A stretch of 64,000 nucleotides of DNA from Muribaculaceae bacterium (GTDB taxonomy: Bacteria; Bacteroidota; Bacteroidia; Bacteroidales; Muribaculaceae): positions 1-64,000 of the forward strand of contig JAFSCJ010000012.1 of the NCBI GenBank assembly GCA_017436845.1, written 5' to 3'. The notes beneath the pieces were generated by a model. The model was not told where the DNA came from, ran no database searches, and worked only from the letters and a program-made list of their open reading frames with translations. Shown piece by piece: positions 1-9,294 of this stretch. The position numbers were made by a program, and so were the translations under genes. Numbering within the stretch: the stretch's first letter is position 1; every line of letters starts with the position of its first letter.

Positions 1-60
1 ATAAAAACAAGAATCTCCGCCTGCTAACGGTATGTCCTCATACCATCAGCAAACGGAGAT
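1..60 (-). terminator. Minus-strand intrinsic terminator with 22-bp stem
   Basis: Positions 13-34 and 39-60 form a 22-bp stem closed by a four-base loop. On the minus-strand RNA every position pairs: the four non-Watson-Crick positions become G-U wobbles, whereas on the plus strand they are C-A mismatches. The minus RNA continues into a U-rich run at 12-1. This polarity shows the hairpin terminates leftward transcription. Confidence 0.7.
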
Positions 61-185
61 ATTTGTTTCGGTTGTACCATAAGTCCGATGGGTGTTTGTC
101 TGGATTCATTCAGGTTACACTTATCGGACTGCCAACAATGGATTTACCAAAAATGCGGGCGGAACGGAATTTTTCTTTGGGAGTT

Positions 186-216
186 TTTGTGAAATGAGAG
201 AATATAAGTACCTTTG
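186..216 (+). promoter_or_regulatory. Bacteroidetes-type promoter
   Basis: A -33 TTTG at 186-189, a 19-nt spacer and a -7 TAccTTTG at 209-216 match the Bacteroidetes sigma-ABfr consensus exactly. Transcription would start near 222 and run toward the 3' end of xerD, which is on the opposite strand. No recognisable gene follows, so the product may be a short RNA or a relic. Confidence 0.55.
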
Positions 217-358
217 CGATACAGAAAGAGTTGTTTGATATAAGCAAAGCACAGCGTATCGGTGCGGTGGTAATGTCGCTAAATCGTTACCAACAACTTT
301 TGACCTCTTTATTGACCTCTGTCACTCAAATAGATACGATTTTCTTTATTATCCAGTG

Positions 359-389
359 CAAAGATAATAACCCCTTTTCAAAATCCAAA
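359..389 (-). promoter_or_regulatory. Bacteroidetes-type promoter, leftward
   Basis: On the minus strand, TTTG (386-389), a 19-nt spacer and TATCTTTG (359-366) match the consensus exactly. Predicted initiation is near 352, just downstream of xerD, with the hairpin terminator at 13-60 about 300-350 nt away. The two could bound one short non-coding transcript. Confidence 0.55.
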
Positions 390-414
390 ATTTACCCTGA
401 AAAATTAGTGGGAT

Positions 415-1326
415 TTATTGGTTGATGTTGCGAGGGTGGTGGAGAAGAATTTCTTCACGAAGGCGAGTGCGGTCGATGTGGATGTAGATTTCTGTAGTGG
501 CAATGCTTTCATGTCCAAGCATTTGTTGGATGGCGCGAAGGTTGGCTCCACCTTCAAGCAGATGTGTCGCAAAGGAGTGTCGCAATGTGTGTGGGCTGAT
601 TTCTCGTTTGATGCCGGCGAGGTCGGCCAGTTGTTTTACAATTTTGAAAATCATAATGCGACTGATGTGTGTTCCTTTGTAGTTTAGGAACAGGAAATTT
701 TCCTCTCCTGGAACGATTTCCATGTGTCGTCGTTGGTCGAGATATGAGTTAATCTCATGGATTGCCACTTCAGAGATGGGCACCATGCGTTCTTTGCTCC
801 CCTTTCCTTTTACAACGATGTATCCCTCATCTAAAAATAGTTTGTTTATTTCCAGATTGATGAGTTCTGACACACGCAATCCGCAGCCATACAGAGTTTC
901 AATGATAGCACGATTGCGTTGCCCCTCTTCCTTCGTCATGTCGATGCAGTCAATCATGCTGTCGATTTCCTCTACCGATAGCACTTCCGGGAGATGTCGC
1001 CCTATTTGTGGCGCTTCGAGCAGAAGTGAGGGGTTTTCATCGATGTAATCTTCGAGTTTGAGGTACCGGAAGAATGATTTTATTCCTGAAATGATGCGAG
1101 CTTGTGAACGTGGAGAAATCCCCATGTCATGAAGTACACATATGAAGTTTTGCAATGTATCAAGAGTAACTTCTCTGATTTTTATACGCTCATCGTCTAA
1201 ATAGCCAAGCAGTTTATTGACGTCGTTTTCATATGCGTCAATGGAGTTATCGCTTAGCCCACGTTCAAGAATGAGGTGAGCTCTATATTCATTTTTTATT
1301 TTATCGAGGTCGGAAATCTCTCTCAT
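415..1326 (-). CDS. xerD: Tyrosine recombinase XerD (chromosome dimer resolution)
   Basis: XerC/D-type site-specific recombinase of 303 aa, the usual length. The N-terminal SAM-like DNA-binding domain covers about residues 8-95 and the catalytic domain the rest. All active-site residues are visible: R151 (GCGLRVSE), K175 (GKGSKER), H246 and R249 (HTLRH), H272 (LGHESI) and nucleophile Y281. Known role: with a partner it resolves chromosome dimers at dif. It is the last gene of the leftward manC-TPR-YfhO-methyltransferase-xerD run, 4 nt after the methyltransferase. Xer proteins are hard to assign as XerC or XerD by eye; length and motifs fit XerD, but an integrase-like paralogue is possible. 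Confidence 0.85.
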   Translation of the reverse strand: MREISDLDKIKNEYRAHLILERGLSDNSIDAYENDVNKLLGYLDDERIKIREVTLDTLQNFICVLHDMGISPRSQARIISGIKSFFRYLKLEDYIDENPSLLLEAPQIGRHLPEVLSVEEIDSMIDCIDMTKEEGQRNRAIIETLYGCGLRVSELINLEINKLFLDEGYIVVKGKGSKERMVPISEVAIHEINSYLDQRRHMEIVPGEENFLFLNYKGTHISRIMIFKIVKQLADLAGIKREISPHTLRHSFATHLLEGGANLRAIQQMLGHESIATTEIYIHIDRTRLREEILLHHPRNINQ

Positions 1327-1330
1327 CGCC

Positions 1331-2044
1331 TTAGAACCATAGGTTGAAATGCTGTTTTGGCAGGTATCTGTAACCTACGATAATTCCTGTTTGGTAGTTG
1401 GTAAAGCTCATGCCACAAGGTTTTTCCGCGCAACATGTTTTCCACAATTGACGTATAATGGGAGAGGTACTAAGGTTGCGAATAATAACGAGACCTCCTT
1501 CTTGAAGCGTCTGCATTACTACTTGCAACGTATCGTTGAGCTCTTTAAATTCTATGTGATTTACGAGGATAAGTCCACATTTTTTTTGTTCTGACCGATA
1601 ACATCTAATAGCTTCCGATAGGGATTGTTTTGTAAGAATGCGATCAGCGTATTGTTTGGTTATTTCGTGGTAAACCACATCATCATGATTGTTCTCTCCG
1701 AGGAATAAGATTATATTGGCTGAATCAGTCGCTTTCAAAAGAGCTGATGACGCAACTCCATGAGTAGTTCCTATTTGCAATATGATGTCAGGATTAAAGT
1801 AACATGCAATACGAAATATCATCTTCGCATTACTATAAGATATGAGACGTTGCTGTCCCGATTTTTTGACCGACAGAACTTTCGCACGCTTGCGCTGTTC
1901 CTTAAGTTCACTATAAGCATAATAAGGATATTTCTCTCTCAATACATTTCTGATGAAATTGTATGCAAACGGAGAGTGCACACCATAGCCTTTACTGCGG
2001 TTATAGCGTCGAAATGCCGTGTAATATCTTTTAATACGATTCAT
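1331..2044 (-). CDS. Class I SAM-dependent methyltransferase-like protein
   Basis: 237-aa protein of a Bacteroidetes family annotated as class I SAM-dependent or O-methyltransferase. The segment ILQIGTTHGVASSALL near residues 89-104 resembles a Rossmann motif I, and LQEGGLVIIRNL near 180-191 a late strand-helix motif. The N-terminus (RYNRSKGYGVHSPFAYNF) is basic and characteristic of the family. There is no signal peptide, so it is probably cytoplasmic. Its start overlaps the end of the YfhO-like gene by 14 nt, which indicates co-transcription. The substrate cannot be inferred. Confidence 0.65.
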   Translation of the reverse strand: MNRIKRYYTAFRRYNRSKGYGVHSPFAYNFIRNVLREKYPYYAYSELKEQRKRAKVLSVKKSGQQRLISYSNAKMIFRIACYFNPDIILQIGTTHGVASSALLKATDSANIILFLGENNHDDVVYHEITKQYADRILTKQSLSEAIRCYRSEQKKCGLILVNHIEFKELNDTLQVVMQTLQEGGLVIIRNLSTSPIIRQLWKTCCAEKPCGMSFTNYQTGIIVGYRYLPKQHFNLWF

Positions 2045-4592
2045 CTATTACAGTTGTATCCTCTTGCTCTGGTTTGCGTGTAAGAGCCAACACCGCTGCG
2101 CCTATCAGTGCAATATAAATAATAATGATTGCTATGCGAGCGGCATTAACTGTGTTGTGGATTGAATCGGGGTCAAATTTCATTTCAATGGTGTGGCTTC
2201 CGGCAGGGACACGTAATGCACGCAACAAGTAGTTGACGCGACCTATTTCGGTTGGATTGCCATCAATTGTGGCTTTCCACCCCCAAGGGAAATACACTTC
2301 AGAGAAAACAGCCAATCCGCCATTTGCACTATGAGCATGATATGTCAACTTGTTTGGCGCATAGGTTGTTTCAAAAATAGTGTCTCCTGGGAGTTTTTGA
2401 GGAATTTCTGAGCCGAGGATTTCTTTAAACTTAACATCGGCAACCGCTGTGATTGCTGGTTGTATGGTGTCGAGTGCAGCCATTTCAGCGTTGGCATTAT
2501 CGGCATATTCAATATTTTCCACCCACCAAGCGTTGCCAAGAGCTTCGGGGTTTATGTCAACGGTATTAGCATCAGAGATGATATATTTGGTATTGAGCAT
2601 GTTCAATATATTGATATCAGACTCGTCGCTCAATCGACCTATGTGTCGGCTTATCATGTCTTGGTAGCGAGTGAGTTTGGCTGCGTGATATCCACCCACC
2701 ATTTTGTGGTGATAGGATGGTGATGGTGAGCCAAAGTTTTGTAGGTCAAGAACACGATAATTCATTGCTGTATCGGTGAGAATTTTTCTGTCGGCAGGAC
2801 GCAATGGGAATGGGTCGGCCTTAGTCAGTTCGGGAGTGCAGAAGCTATCGTGGTTGAGATAGCGTTTGTTCACCATGTAAAGGTCGCCAAGTACGAGTGC
2901 AAATAGGATTGCAACGGCTCCCCATGTATGAATTTTGCGGCGCATCATCAACAGCAGAACAGCACCTCCGGCTGCAATAAAGAAGAAACTACGCAAGGCA
3001 TCGCTTCTCACCATAGAGTAACGTAATGCTTCTACGGCAGAGAAAAGTGAAGGATATTGCTTGTCAAGTCCTTCGGCGATATAGCCTTGTTCTCCTTCGC
3101 CAAGGTAGGAGCCAAATATGCCTGGCGAAAGAATTCCTAATAGGCAGAAGAATAGTGCGGTGCCAAATGCGGCATAAATGCTCTTGGCATATTTGTTCCA
3201 GAATTGAGGTGTGGTAAATAGTTTGTGCAGTGCCAAAATCCCCAACAAAGGCATCGTGAACTCGGCAATGACGAGAACACTCTCAACGGTGCGGAATTTG
3301 TTGTACATGGGGATATAATCGATAAACAGCATTGTAAACCATTCCATGTAGCGACCCCACGCAAGGAATATAGAAAGGAGAGTCAAAGCCACAAGAATCC
3401 ATTTGATGGGACCTCTGACGATAATACATCCAAGAAGGAACAGGGCAAAGATGAGTGCACCCACATATACCGGTCCATTTGTGCCTTCAGGGGCTCCAAA
3501 GTATTGTGAGAATGCTTGCAGATTAGCTGCTTCTTGAGCATAAATTTCACCATCGTTAATAAGTTTTTGTGCTTCGGGGAGATCATATAGCGAGAGCGGT
3601 TTGTGGCGACCTTGTTCCGGTTTTACTGATGCTCCACCTTTCACATTGGGGATGAGCAGAGTGAAAGTTTCTGATGGGGTGTAGCTATACCCCATTATAT
3701 AATCTTTGTCAAGTCCTCCTGATTTTTTTTCTCCGGAAGTTTGAGTTGTTACGAGGTCGGTGTGTTTGCCTCGCATCGTCTCTTTAGAGTACTCATAGGT
3801 GTTATAAAGGCTTGGCAAATTGGCGGTAACGGCAAGAATAGCAGCAATCATCAATGATCCTGTTGCAATGCTCCATTGTTTTAGTTGTTTTTTGCGCAAT
3901 GCCAAAATAAAATAGGCAATAACAAGTCCTATTATTACAAAGAGGAAATAATAACTCATTTGCACATGATTGCTTGAAATCTGCATCATGGCAAATAATG
4001 CGGCTAAAGCTCCTCCCAAAAGATAACGACCACGATAGCATAAAACGATACCGGCTATTGTGGGCGGAATGTAGGCAAGTGTGATGAATTTCCAGATGTG
4101 TCCTGCTCCTATAAGGATAATGAAATAGGATGAAAAGCCATAGGCTATGGCTCCTATGACTGCAAAGTACCATCGCACTTTAAATGCGAGCATTAGGATT
4201 AAAAATCCCACCATCATCATGAAAAGCAAGTTAGCTGGAGCTGGCAAGCCAAATCCCATTATGTCGTTAATCCAACTGAAGAGGTCATTTGACTCATAGT
4301 AAGGAGAGATTTGGAAAGTGGGCATTCCTGAGAATAGCGAATTTGTCCACAAGGATTTTTCGCCAGTAGCATCAAAATGTGCCTTTGCTTCTTGTCCGTT
4401 TGCCGCACCTTGTTGCATGTCATATTGGCGCAGTTCGTTCCCTTGTACTACATCGGGATAGAAATAGAAAAATGATATTGCAGCCAATATTGCGATAGAA
4501 GCAATAAATCCATAGAATTGAGGATTTTTTATCTTTGATACTATGCGTTGCATTAACGTTTCTGTTTGGGCATTTGCTTGTTTTTGTTCCAT
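2031..4592 (-). CDS. YfhO family multi-pass membrane protein
   Basis: 853-aa polytopic protein with more than ten hydrophobic helices, beginning at about residues 28-45 and ending with a helix near 820-840. It contains a large exported segment between about residues 600 and 815. The topology and length fit the YfhO family, which has a GT-C-like fold and is proposed to glycosylate envelope polymers with lipid-linked sugars (family knowledge; the substrate here is unknown). The neighbouring manC makes GDP-mannose, so a role in surface glycan modification is reasonable inference. The last part of the gene overlaps the downstream methyltransferase start. Confidence 0.75.
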   Translation of the reverse strand: MEQKQANAQTETLMQRIVSKIKNPQFYGFIASIAILAAISFFYFYPDVVQGNELRQYDMQQGAANGQEAKAHFDATGEKSLWTNSLFSGMPTFQISPYYESNDLFSWINDIMGFGLPAPANLLFMMMVGFLILMLAFKVRWYFAVIGAIAYGFSSYFIILIGAGHIWKFITLAYIPPTIAGIVLCYRGRYLLGGALAALFAMMQISSNHVQMSYYFLFVIIGLVIAYFILALRKKQLKQWSIATGSLMIAAILAVTANLPSLYNTYEYSKETMRGKHTDLVTTQTSGEKKSGGLDKDYIMGYSYTPSETFTLLIPNVKGGASVKPEQGRHKPLSLYDLPEAQKLINDGEIYAQEAANLQAFSQYFGAPEGTNGPVYVGALIFALFLLGCIIVRGPIKWILVALTLLSIFLAWGRYMEWFTMLFIDYIPMYNKFRTVESVLVIAEFTMPLLGILALHKLFTTPQFWNKYAKSIYAAFGTALFFCLLGILSPGIFGSYLGEGEQGYIAEGLDKQYPSLFSAVEALRYSMVRSDALRSFFFIAAGGAVLLLMMRRKIHTWGAVAILFALVLGDLYMVNKRYLNHDSFCTPELTKADPFPLRPADRKILTDTAMNYRVLDLQNFGSPSPSYHHKMVGGYHAAKLTRYQDMISRHIGRLSDESDINILNMLNTKYIISDANTVDINPEALGNAWWVENIEYADNANAEMAALDTIQPAITAVADVKFKEILGSEIPQKLPGDTIFETTYAPNKLTYHAHSANGGLAVFSEVYFPWGWKATIDGNPTEIGRVNYLLRALRVPAGSHTIEMKFDPDSIHNTVNAARIAIIIIYIALIGAAVLALTRKPEQEDTTVIDESY

Positions 4593-4644
4593 CGGTTTAT
4601 CTAATTTGCTGTAAAGCTACAAAATATTATTGAAAACGGGGCTA

Positions 4645-5394
4645 TTATGGCTCATTTATGTCATTGCGCAATTGAGAGATAGCTTTTTCTATATAGGGTG
4701 TTGATTTTATCTTTTGTGCTTGTTCAAAGTAGTTTAGGGCAGACTTCCGAGATGTATCGGTTGTTGCTGTCAAATGAAAATAGTTGGCAAGTTGCAACAA
4801 TGCATTATAGTCATTGGGGTTGATGCTGAGAATTTTCTTATATACCTCAACGGCGTCAGTAGCTTGCTCTTCTTGCATTAATCCATTGGCAAGATAGGTT
4901 AGAAATTTAATGTTATCCGATGCTCCGTCAAGCATTGAATTGCTGTATTTGATGATTTGTGGCGCATTGTTGCGAAATACATAGTACTCAAGCAGATAGT
5001 TATCTATACCACGAGCCAACCATTGATAATGAGATTTCACTCTTAGTAGAAAATTTTCATATAGAGATGATTGCCCAATTGAAAAACTTACCTTCTTGAC
5101 CGATTGGAAAAGAGAATCAAAAGGTACATGACCATTCATTGAGCGTTCCATCAACGAGATTTGAGCGAGGGTGTCGTTTCTCATTCCTGCCGATACAATA
5201 GCGTAGCCATAGTTTTCACACACTGATGGTTGGCGGTCAATCATCAGGTCATACATTGCTGATGCACTCGCCCACTCTTGTTGATTGAAAAAGCGCGTGG
5301 CTCGACTCTCTATCTTGGAATAGTCAGTAGCATATACAATAGAAGCCGCACACAATAGTACGGCTATTATAAGTTTAACTCTTTTCATTGGCAT
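4645..5394 (-). CDS. Exported TPR-containing protein
   Basis: 249-aa protein with a signal peptide (basic MPMKR, hydrophobic core to about residue 20, VYA cleavage region). Degenerate TPR helices follow, clearest at about 165-235 (AVEVYKKILSINPNDYNALLQLANYF). Probably periplasmic and a protein-interaction scaffold. Its start codon overlaps the manC stop by one base (TAATG), implying translational coupling. An alternative ATG lies two codons later. No catalytic motif is visible and the partner is unknown. Confidence 0.65.
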   Translation of the reverse strand: MPMKRVKLIIAVLLCAASIVYATDYSKIESRATRFFNQQEWASASAMYDLMIDRQPSVCENYGYAIVSAGMRNDTLAQISLMERSMNGHVPFDSLFQSVKKVSFSIGQSSLYENFLLRVKSHYQWLARGIDNYLLEYYVFRNNAPQIIKYSNSMLDGASDNIKFLTYLANGLMQEEQATDAVEVYKKILSINPNDYNALLQLANYFHLTATTDTSRKSALNYFEQAQKIKSTPYIEKAISQLRNDINEP

Positions 5395-6476
5395 TATAAA
5401 TATTTGTCGCCGTAGTCCATCTTAGCATCATTAACCATCTGCTTGATGCGTTGCTCTTCGCTTTTGGGGCATATGAGCAGTACATCTCCGGCATCGGCTA
5501 TAATATAGTCAGATAATCCTGATACAACAACAAGTTTGTCCCCTTGAACAGCAAATATGTTGCCTGTCGAATTATAAGCGAGTACGCTACAATTTTGCGT
5601 TACATTGGCATCTTTATTTTTGGGAGAGTTGTCATATAATGCGCTCCATGTGCCAAGGTCGTTCCAACCAAGATTGACTTTCTCAACATACACATTGGTC
5701 GCCTTCTCCATGATAGCAAAGTCGATAGAGATGCTCACACAACCTGGAAATTCGCGTGCAATAAATTCTGTTTCTTTGTTAGTTCCGAAGCACTCTTTCC
5801 CTGCGTCAAAAACGTTTGTAATGTCGGGAGCATAGGTGTGTAGCGCATTTATTACGCTTGATGCTTTCCAAAGAAATATACCTGAGTTCCAAAAAAATTC
5901 ACCACTTGAAAGGAACACTTTTGCAAGTTCGATGTTTGGTTTTTCAGTAAAAGTTTTGACCTTAGAAATATGTTCATCGACAGCATCATCTATTTGGATA
6001 TATCCATATCCTGTCTCCGGGCGAGTGGGCTCAATGCCAAGTGTGAGCAGCGCCTCGTTTTGCTCAACAAATTCAAATCCTTTGGTAACACAGTCTTCAA
6101 AGGCTTGTTGGCGAGTGATGAGGTGGTCGCTCGGTGTTACTATCATGCTTGCTTCAGGGTCGCGAGCAGCAATGTGGTAAGCAGCCCAAGCAATACATGG
6201 TGCGGTGTTGCGACGAGCCGGTTCAAGCAAAATTTGGTCGTTTTTCAAGTCGGGAAGCTGTTCTTTCACCAAAGGGGCATATTGTTCATTGGTAACAATG
6301 ACGATGTTTTCTTTAGGGACAACCGGCAGGATACGGTCGTAGCTCATTTGTAGCAATGAGCGTCCTGTGCCAAAGAAGTCTATAAACTGTTTTGGTCGGT
6401 CAGTGCGGCTATAAGGCCAAAAACGGCTACCTATACCGCCACACATGATAACGCAATATCTATGATTTGTTGCCAT
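5394..6476 (-). CDS. manC: Mannose-1-phosphate guanylyltransferase
   Basis: Forms GDP-mannose from GTP and mannose-1-phosphate, the donor for O-antigen, capsule and protein glycans. From the chosen start (MATNHRYC) the protein is 360 aa, typical of the family. The nucleotidyltransferase signature MCGGIGSRFWPYSR sits near residues 11-24 and PKQF near 29-32; the FTEKP motif is also present. An upstream in-frame ATG at 6545 would add 23 residues that resemble no part of the family, so the inner start is preferred. There is no C-terminal isomerase (cupin) domain, so this is the single-function type. It heads the leftward operon ending at xerD. Confidence 0.9.
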   Translation of the reverse strand: MATNHRYCVIMCGGIGSRFWPYSRTDRPKQFIDFFGTGRSLLQMSYDRILPVVPKENIVIVTNEQYAPLVKEQLPDLKNDQILLEPARRNTAPCIAWAAYHIAARDPEASMIVTPSDHLITRQQAFEDCVTKGFEFVEQNEALLTLGIEPTRPETGYGYIQIDDAVDEHISKVKTFTEKPNIELAKVFLSSGEFFWNSGIFLWKASSVINALHTYAPDITNVFDAGKECFGTNKETEFIAREFPGCVSISIDFAIMEKATNVYVEKVNLGWNDLGTWSALYDNSPKNKDANVTQNCSVLAYNSTGNIFAVQGDKLVVVSGLSDYIIADAGDVLLICPKSEEQRIKQMVNDAKMDYGDKYL

Positions 6477-6590
6477 ATATTTTTGTTTTTTATTAGTGGA
6501 GCTAAGATAGAAAATATCTTGATAATAACCTATTATTTTAGACAATTCTCACATAAAATTTTACTTTGAGGATTATTTCATTCTTTAAAT

Positions 6591-6622
6591 TTTGGTGTAG
6601 TCGTTTAAAGCAGTTATATTTG
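6591..6622 (+). promoter_or_regulatory. pyrH promoter
   Basis: TTTG at 6591-6594, a 20-nt spacer and TATATTTG at 6615-6622 give a full Bacteroidetes promoter. Initiation near 6629 leaves a leader of about 20 nt before the pyrH ATG at 6648. Confidence 0.7.
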
Positions 6623-6647
6623 TCTTTTATAAAAACTTTATTACTCT

Positions 6648-7361
6648 ATGGAAACAAAATATAAACGTGTTTTGCTCAAACTTAGTGGAGAATCTCTAAT
6701 GGGAGAGCAAGGATATGGAATAGATACTAAACGTCTTGGCGAATATGCTGAGCAGATTAAGGAAATCGCTCAAGCAGGTATTGAGGTAGCTATTGTTATA
6801 GGAGGTGGAAATATTTTTCGCGGATTATCAGGGGCTTCAAAAGGTTTTGACCGCGTAAAAGGCGACCAAATGGGAATGTTGGCAACAGTTATCAACTCAC
6901 TTGCATTGAGTTCGGCATTAGAAGCTGTAGGTCAGCCTGCAAAGGTGTTTACTGCTATAAACATGTTCCCCATAGGAGAGCATTACAGCAAGTGGAAAGC
7001 TATCGAAGCGTTAGAATCAGGAGCTGTTTCAATCCTTGCCGGTGGTACAGGTAACCCATTCTTTACAACTGATACCGGCTCGGCATTGCGAGGCATTGAG
7101 GTTGAGGCTGATGTAATGTTGAAAGGGACTCGTGTTGATGGTATCTATACTGCTGACCCCGAAAAAGATCCCACAGCAACAAAATTTGACAAAATCACTT
7201 ATGATGAAGTATATACACGAGGCTTGAAGGTGATGGACTTGACAGCGACTGCGTTGTGCAAAGAAAACAATCTGCCAATTATCGTTTTCAATATGGACGT
7301 TGTTGGAAATTTGCGCAAAGTGTTGCTTGAAGATGCCCCAATTGGGACTCTTGTGTATTAA
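6648..7361 (+). CDS. pyrH: UMP kinase
   Basis: Phosphorylates UMP to UDP with ATP in cytoplasmic pyrimidine synthesis. 237 aa, the usual size for the bacterial hexameric enzyme of the amino-acid kinase family. Visible motifs: KLSGE (11-15), the glycine-rich GGGN (52-55), GDQMGMLAT (72-80) and GGTGNPFFTTD (132-142). It lies 34 nt upstream of frr; pyrH-frr is a widespread pairing, and the two probably share the promoter at 6591-6622 and the terminator at 7975-8002. Confidence 0.96.
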   Translation: METKYKRVLLKLSGESLMGEQGYGIDTKRLGEYAEQIKEIAQAGIEVAIVIGGGNIFRGLSGASKGFDRVKGDQMGMLATVINSLALSSALEAVGQPAKVFTAINMFPIGEHYSKWKAIEALESGAVSILAGGTGNPFFTTDTGSALRGIEVEADVMLKGTRVDGIYTADPEKDPTATKFDKITYDEVYTRGLKVMDLTATALCKENNLPIIVFNMDVVGNLRKVLLEDAPIGTLVY

Positions 7362-7395
7362 TATTTAGAGAATTTAATAACTAAAAACTGAATAT

Positions 7396-7956
7396 ATGAG
7401 CGAATTAAAAGATTATTTGAATCCTGCTGAGGAGAAGATGGAATTGGCAGTTGATTATCTTGATGAAACTCTTGCACGCATTCGTGCCGGTAAAGCAAAT
7501 GCTAAAATTCTTGACGGAATACGTGTAGAATACTATGGTAGTGCAGTACCCATCTCAAATGTTGCAAACGTATCGGTTCCCGATGCTCGCACAATTGCGA
7601 TTACTCCATGGGAAAAAGCTATGTTTAAGGAAATCGAGAAGGCTATCATCAATTCAGAACTCGGTATCACTCCTGAAAACAATGGCGAAATCATTCGTTT
7701 GACAATTCCACCATTGACAGAAGATCGTCGTAAATCACTTGTAAAACAATGTAAGGGCGAAGCTGAAAATGCAAAGGTATCAGTGCGCAATGCTCGTCGT
7801 GATGCTATTGAAGGATTAAAGAAGGCGGTTAAAAACGGTATGCCTGAAGATGTTCAAAAAGATGGTGAAGAAAAAGTTCAAAAACTTCACGACAAATATT
7901 TGAAGAAAATCGACGAACTCTTCGCTGCAAAAGAAAAGGAAATCCTCACAGTGTAA
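7396..7956 (+). CDS. frr: Ribosome recycling factor
   Basis: Splits post-termination ribosomes together with EF-G. 186 aa, standard length, with the characteristic helical ends: [15 protein letters not shown] near residues 28-42, and the VRNARRDA and [10 protein letters not shown] helices in the C-terminal half. Second gene of the pyrH-frr unit and followed by a strong terminator. Confidence 0.96.
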   Translation: MSELKDYLNPAEEKMELAVDYLDETLARIRAGKANAKILDGIRVEYYGSAVPISNVANVSVPDARTIAITPWEKAMFKEIEKAIINSELGITPENNGEIIRLTIPPLTEDRRKSLVKQCKGEAENAKVSVRNARRDAIEGLKKAVKNGMPEDVQKDGEEKVQKLHDKYLKKIDELFAAKEKEILTV

Positions 7957-7974
7957 ACTCTGATTTCAGGAAAT

Positions 7975-8002
7975 AAAAAATGCTCCGTATGGAGCATTTT
8001 TT
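7975..8002. terminator. Bidirectional terminator between frr and sdaA
   Basis: A 12-bp stem, AAAAAATGCTCC paired with GGAGCATTTTTT, with a GTAT loop. The stem has A/T runs on both sides, so it can end frr (plus) and sdaA (minus), which converge here. Confidence 0.85.
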
Positions 8003-8009
8003 TATACAT

Positions 8010-9203
8010 TTATTTTATTATGGCAAGACCGCCTTGAGCTGTTTCCTTATAAAGAGATGGCAAGTCGTGTCCGGTCTGTTTCATCACCTCTACTATGCGA
8101 TCAAAACTAACTGAGTGATGACCATCAGAGAATTGCGAATACAAGTTGGCGTCCAACGCACGAGCAGCTGCATAGGCATTGCGCTCAATACATGGTATTT
8201 GCACCAATCCGCAAACAGGATCACAGGTCAACCCCAAGTGGTGTTCAAGTCCCATCTCGGCAGAATACTCTATTTGTGCAGGCGTACCGCCAAACAACTG
8301 ACATGCAGCGGCGGCGGCCATTGCACAAGCAACACCCACCTCGCCTTGACATCCTACCTCAGCTCCTGAGACCGATGCATTGGTTTTCACCACATTACCA
8401 AACACTCCGGCTGTAGCCAACGCTCGCAAGATGCGTTGCTCTGAAAAACCCTTTGATGTGTGAAGGTGATATAAAACAGCCGGAACAATACCACAAGAGC
8501 CACAAGTGGGAGCCGTAACAATTTCTCCTCCGGCAGCATTCTCTTCACTAACGGCAAGTGCATAGGCATACACTAAACCTCGGCTCTTCAAACTGCCGGC
8601 ATATCCCGACGCATGAACATAGTAGCTCACCGCCTTGCGACGCACGCCAAGACCTCCGGGCAACACACCTTCAGCCTCAATCCCTCGCTCAACGGCACGT
8701 TTCATCACATCCCACACATGAGCAAGATAATCCCACACCTCTAGTCCTTCACACTCATCGACATATTCCCAATAGGTCTTTCCCGTAGTCTCACACCAGC
8801 ATTGAATGTCGGCAATGCGAGTCATCGAATAGACATGATTTTTCACTCGCGTTTCACCCTCCTCGGCAATATCACCGCCACCTATTGAATACACAGTCCA
8901 CTCATCAGCAACAGCACCATTACTGCCTATCGCCACAAACCTCATTCCATTGGGGTGGAATGGGAGAAACACATCGGGTTGCCAAATGATTTCTGTTGGA
9001 GCCAACGGCTCAAGCACGTTAAGAATAGCAACATCGGTCATGTGTCCTTTGCCGGTAGCGGCAAGCGAGCCATAAAGCGTAACCACATATCGTGACGCAT
9101 CAGGATTTTTATCAGCAAAACGCTCTGCCGCCCTCTTAGGCCCCATCGTGTGGCTACTCGACGGTCCAAGCCCTATCTTGTATATCTCCTTTATTGATTC
9201 CAT
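8010..9203 (-). CDS. sdaA: L-serine ammonia-lyase, iron-sulfur type
   Basis: Deaminates L-serine to pyruvate and ammonia using a 4Fe-4S cluster. The single chain of 397 aa carries the N-terminal beta domain (IYKIGLGPSSSHTMGP near residues 7-22) and the alpha domain with conserved cysteines (TCGSCG, CQGEVG, LTCDPVCG, IPCIERNA). The start at 9203 (MESIKEIY) is chosen over an in-frame ATG at 9245 because the family begins there and a full promoter (9224-9255) lies between the two. Monocistronic, convergent with frr. Confidence 0.92.
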   Translation of the reverse strand: MESIKEIYKIGLGPSSSHTMGPKRAAERFADKNPDASRYVVTLYGSLAATGKGHMTDVAILNVLEPLAPTEIIWQPDVFLPFHPNGMRFVAIGSNGAVADEWTVYSIGGGDIAEEGETRVKNHVYSMTRIADIQCWCETTGKTYWEYVDECEGLEVWDYLAHVWDVMKRAVERGIEAEGVLPGGLGVRRKAVSYYVHASGYAGSLKSRGLVYAYALAVSEENAAGGEIVTAPTCGSCGIVPAVLYHLHTSKGFSEQRILRALATAGVFGNVVKTNASVSGAEVGCQGEVGVACAMAAAAACQLFGGTPAQIEYSAEMGLEHHLGLTCDPVCGLVQIPCIERNAYAAARALDANLYSQFSDGHHSVSFDRIVEVMKQTGHDLPSLYKETAQGGLAIIK

Positions 9204-9223
9204 CTCATTGTGTTTTAGTCCCT

Positions 9224-9255
9224 CAAAAATAGCCATAAATAACAACTATTCCAAA
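9224..9255 (-). promoter_or_regulatory. sdaA promoter
   Basis: On the minus strand: TTTG (9252-9255), a 20-nt spacer and TATTTTTG (9224-9231). Initiation is predicted near 9217, about 14 nt before the sdaA start at 9203. It overlaps the longer reading frame, which supports the shorter start. Confidence 0.65.
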
Positions 9256-9294
9256 CCCCTAAAACACGATTTCAAAAATTCACGAAAGAATTTG

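Larger units (their letters stand above)
1..414. other. Intergenic region with structured DNA, no convincing gene
   Basis: This stretch downstream of xerD has no convincing coding region. It holds a minus-strand hairpin terminator (13-60), a second inverted repeat (about 81-129), a plus-strand promoter (186-216) and a minus-strand promoter (359-389) that face each other. A direct repeat of TTGACCTCT lies near 299-319. A 64-codon frame at 231-425 has no family resemblance and starts with TTG. A minus transcript from about 352 to the terminator would be about 350 nt, but it shows no RNase P, tmRNA or SRP RNA signature that I recognise. Confidence 0.5.

Noticed and set aside
1..350. RNase P RNA, tmRNA or SRP RNA on the minus strand
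   Set aside because: Length would fit RNase P RNA, but none of the conserved core blocks of these RNAs can be seen.
231..425. 64-codon frame in the intergenic region
   Set aside because: It begins with TTG, has no recognisable family or signal, overlaps the 3' end of xerD on the opposite strand and covers self-complementary stretches.
6477..6545. N-terminal extension of manC
   Set aside because: The extra 23 residues match no family part; MATNHRY gives the standard 360-aa length.
9204..9245. N-terminal extension of sdaA
   Set aside because: A full promoter lies inside it and the family begins at MESIKEIY.
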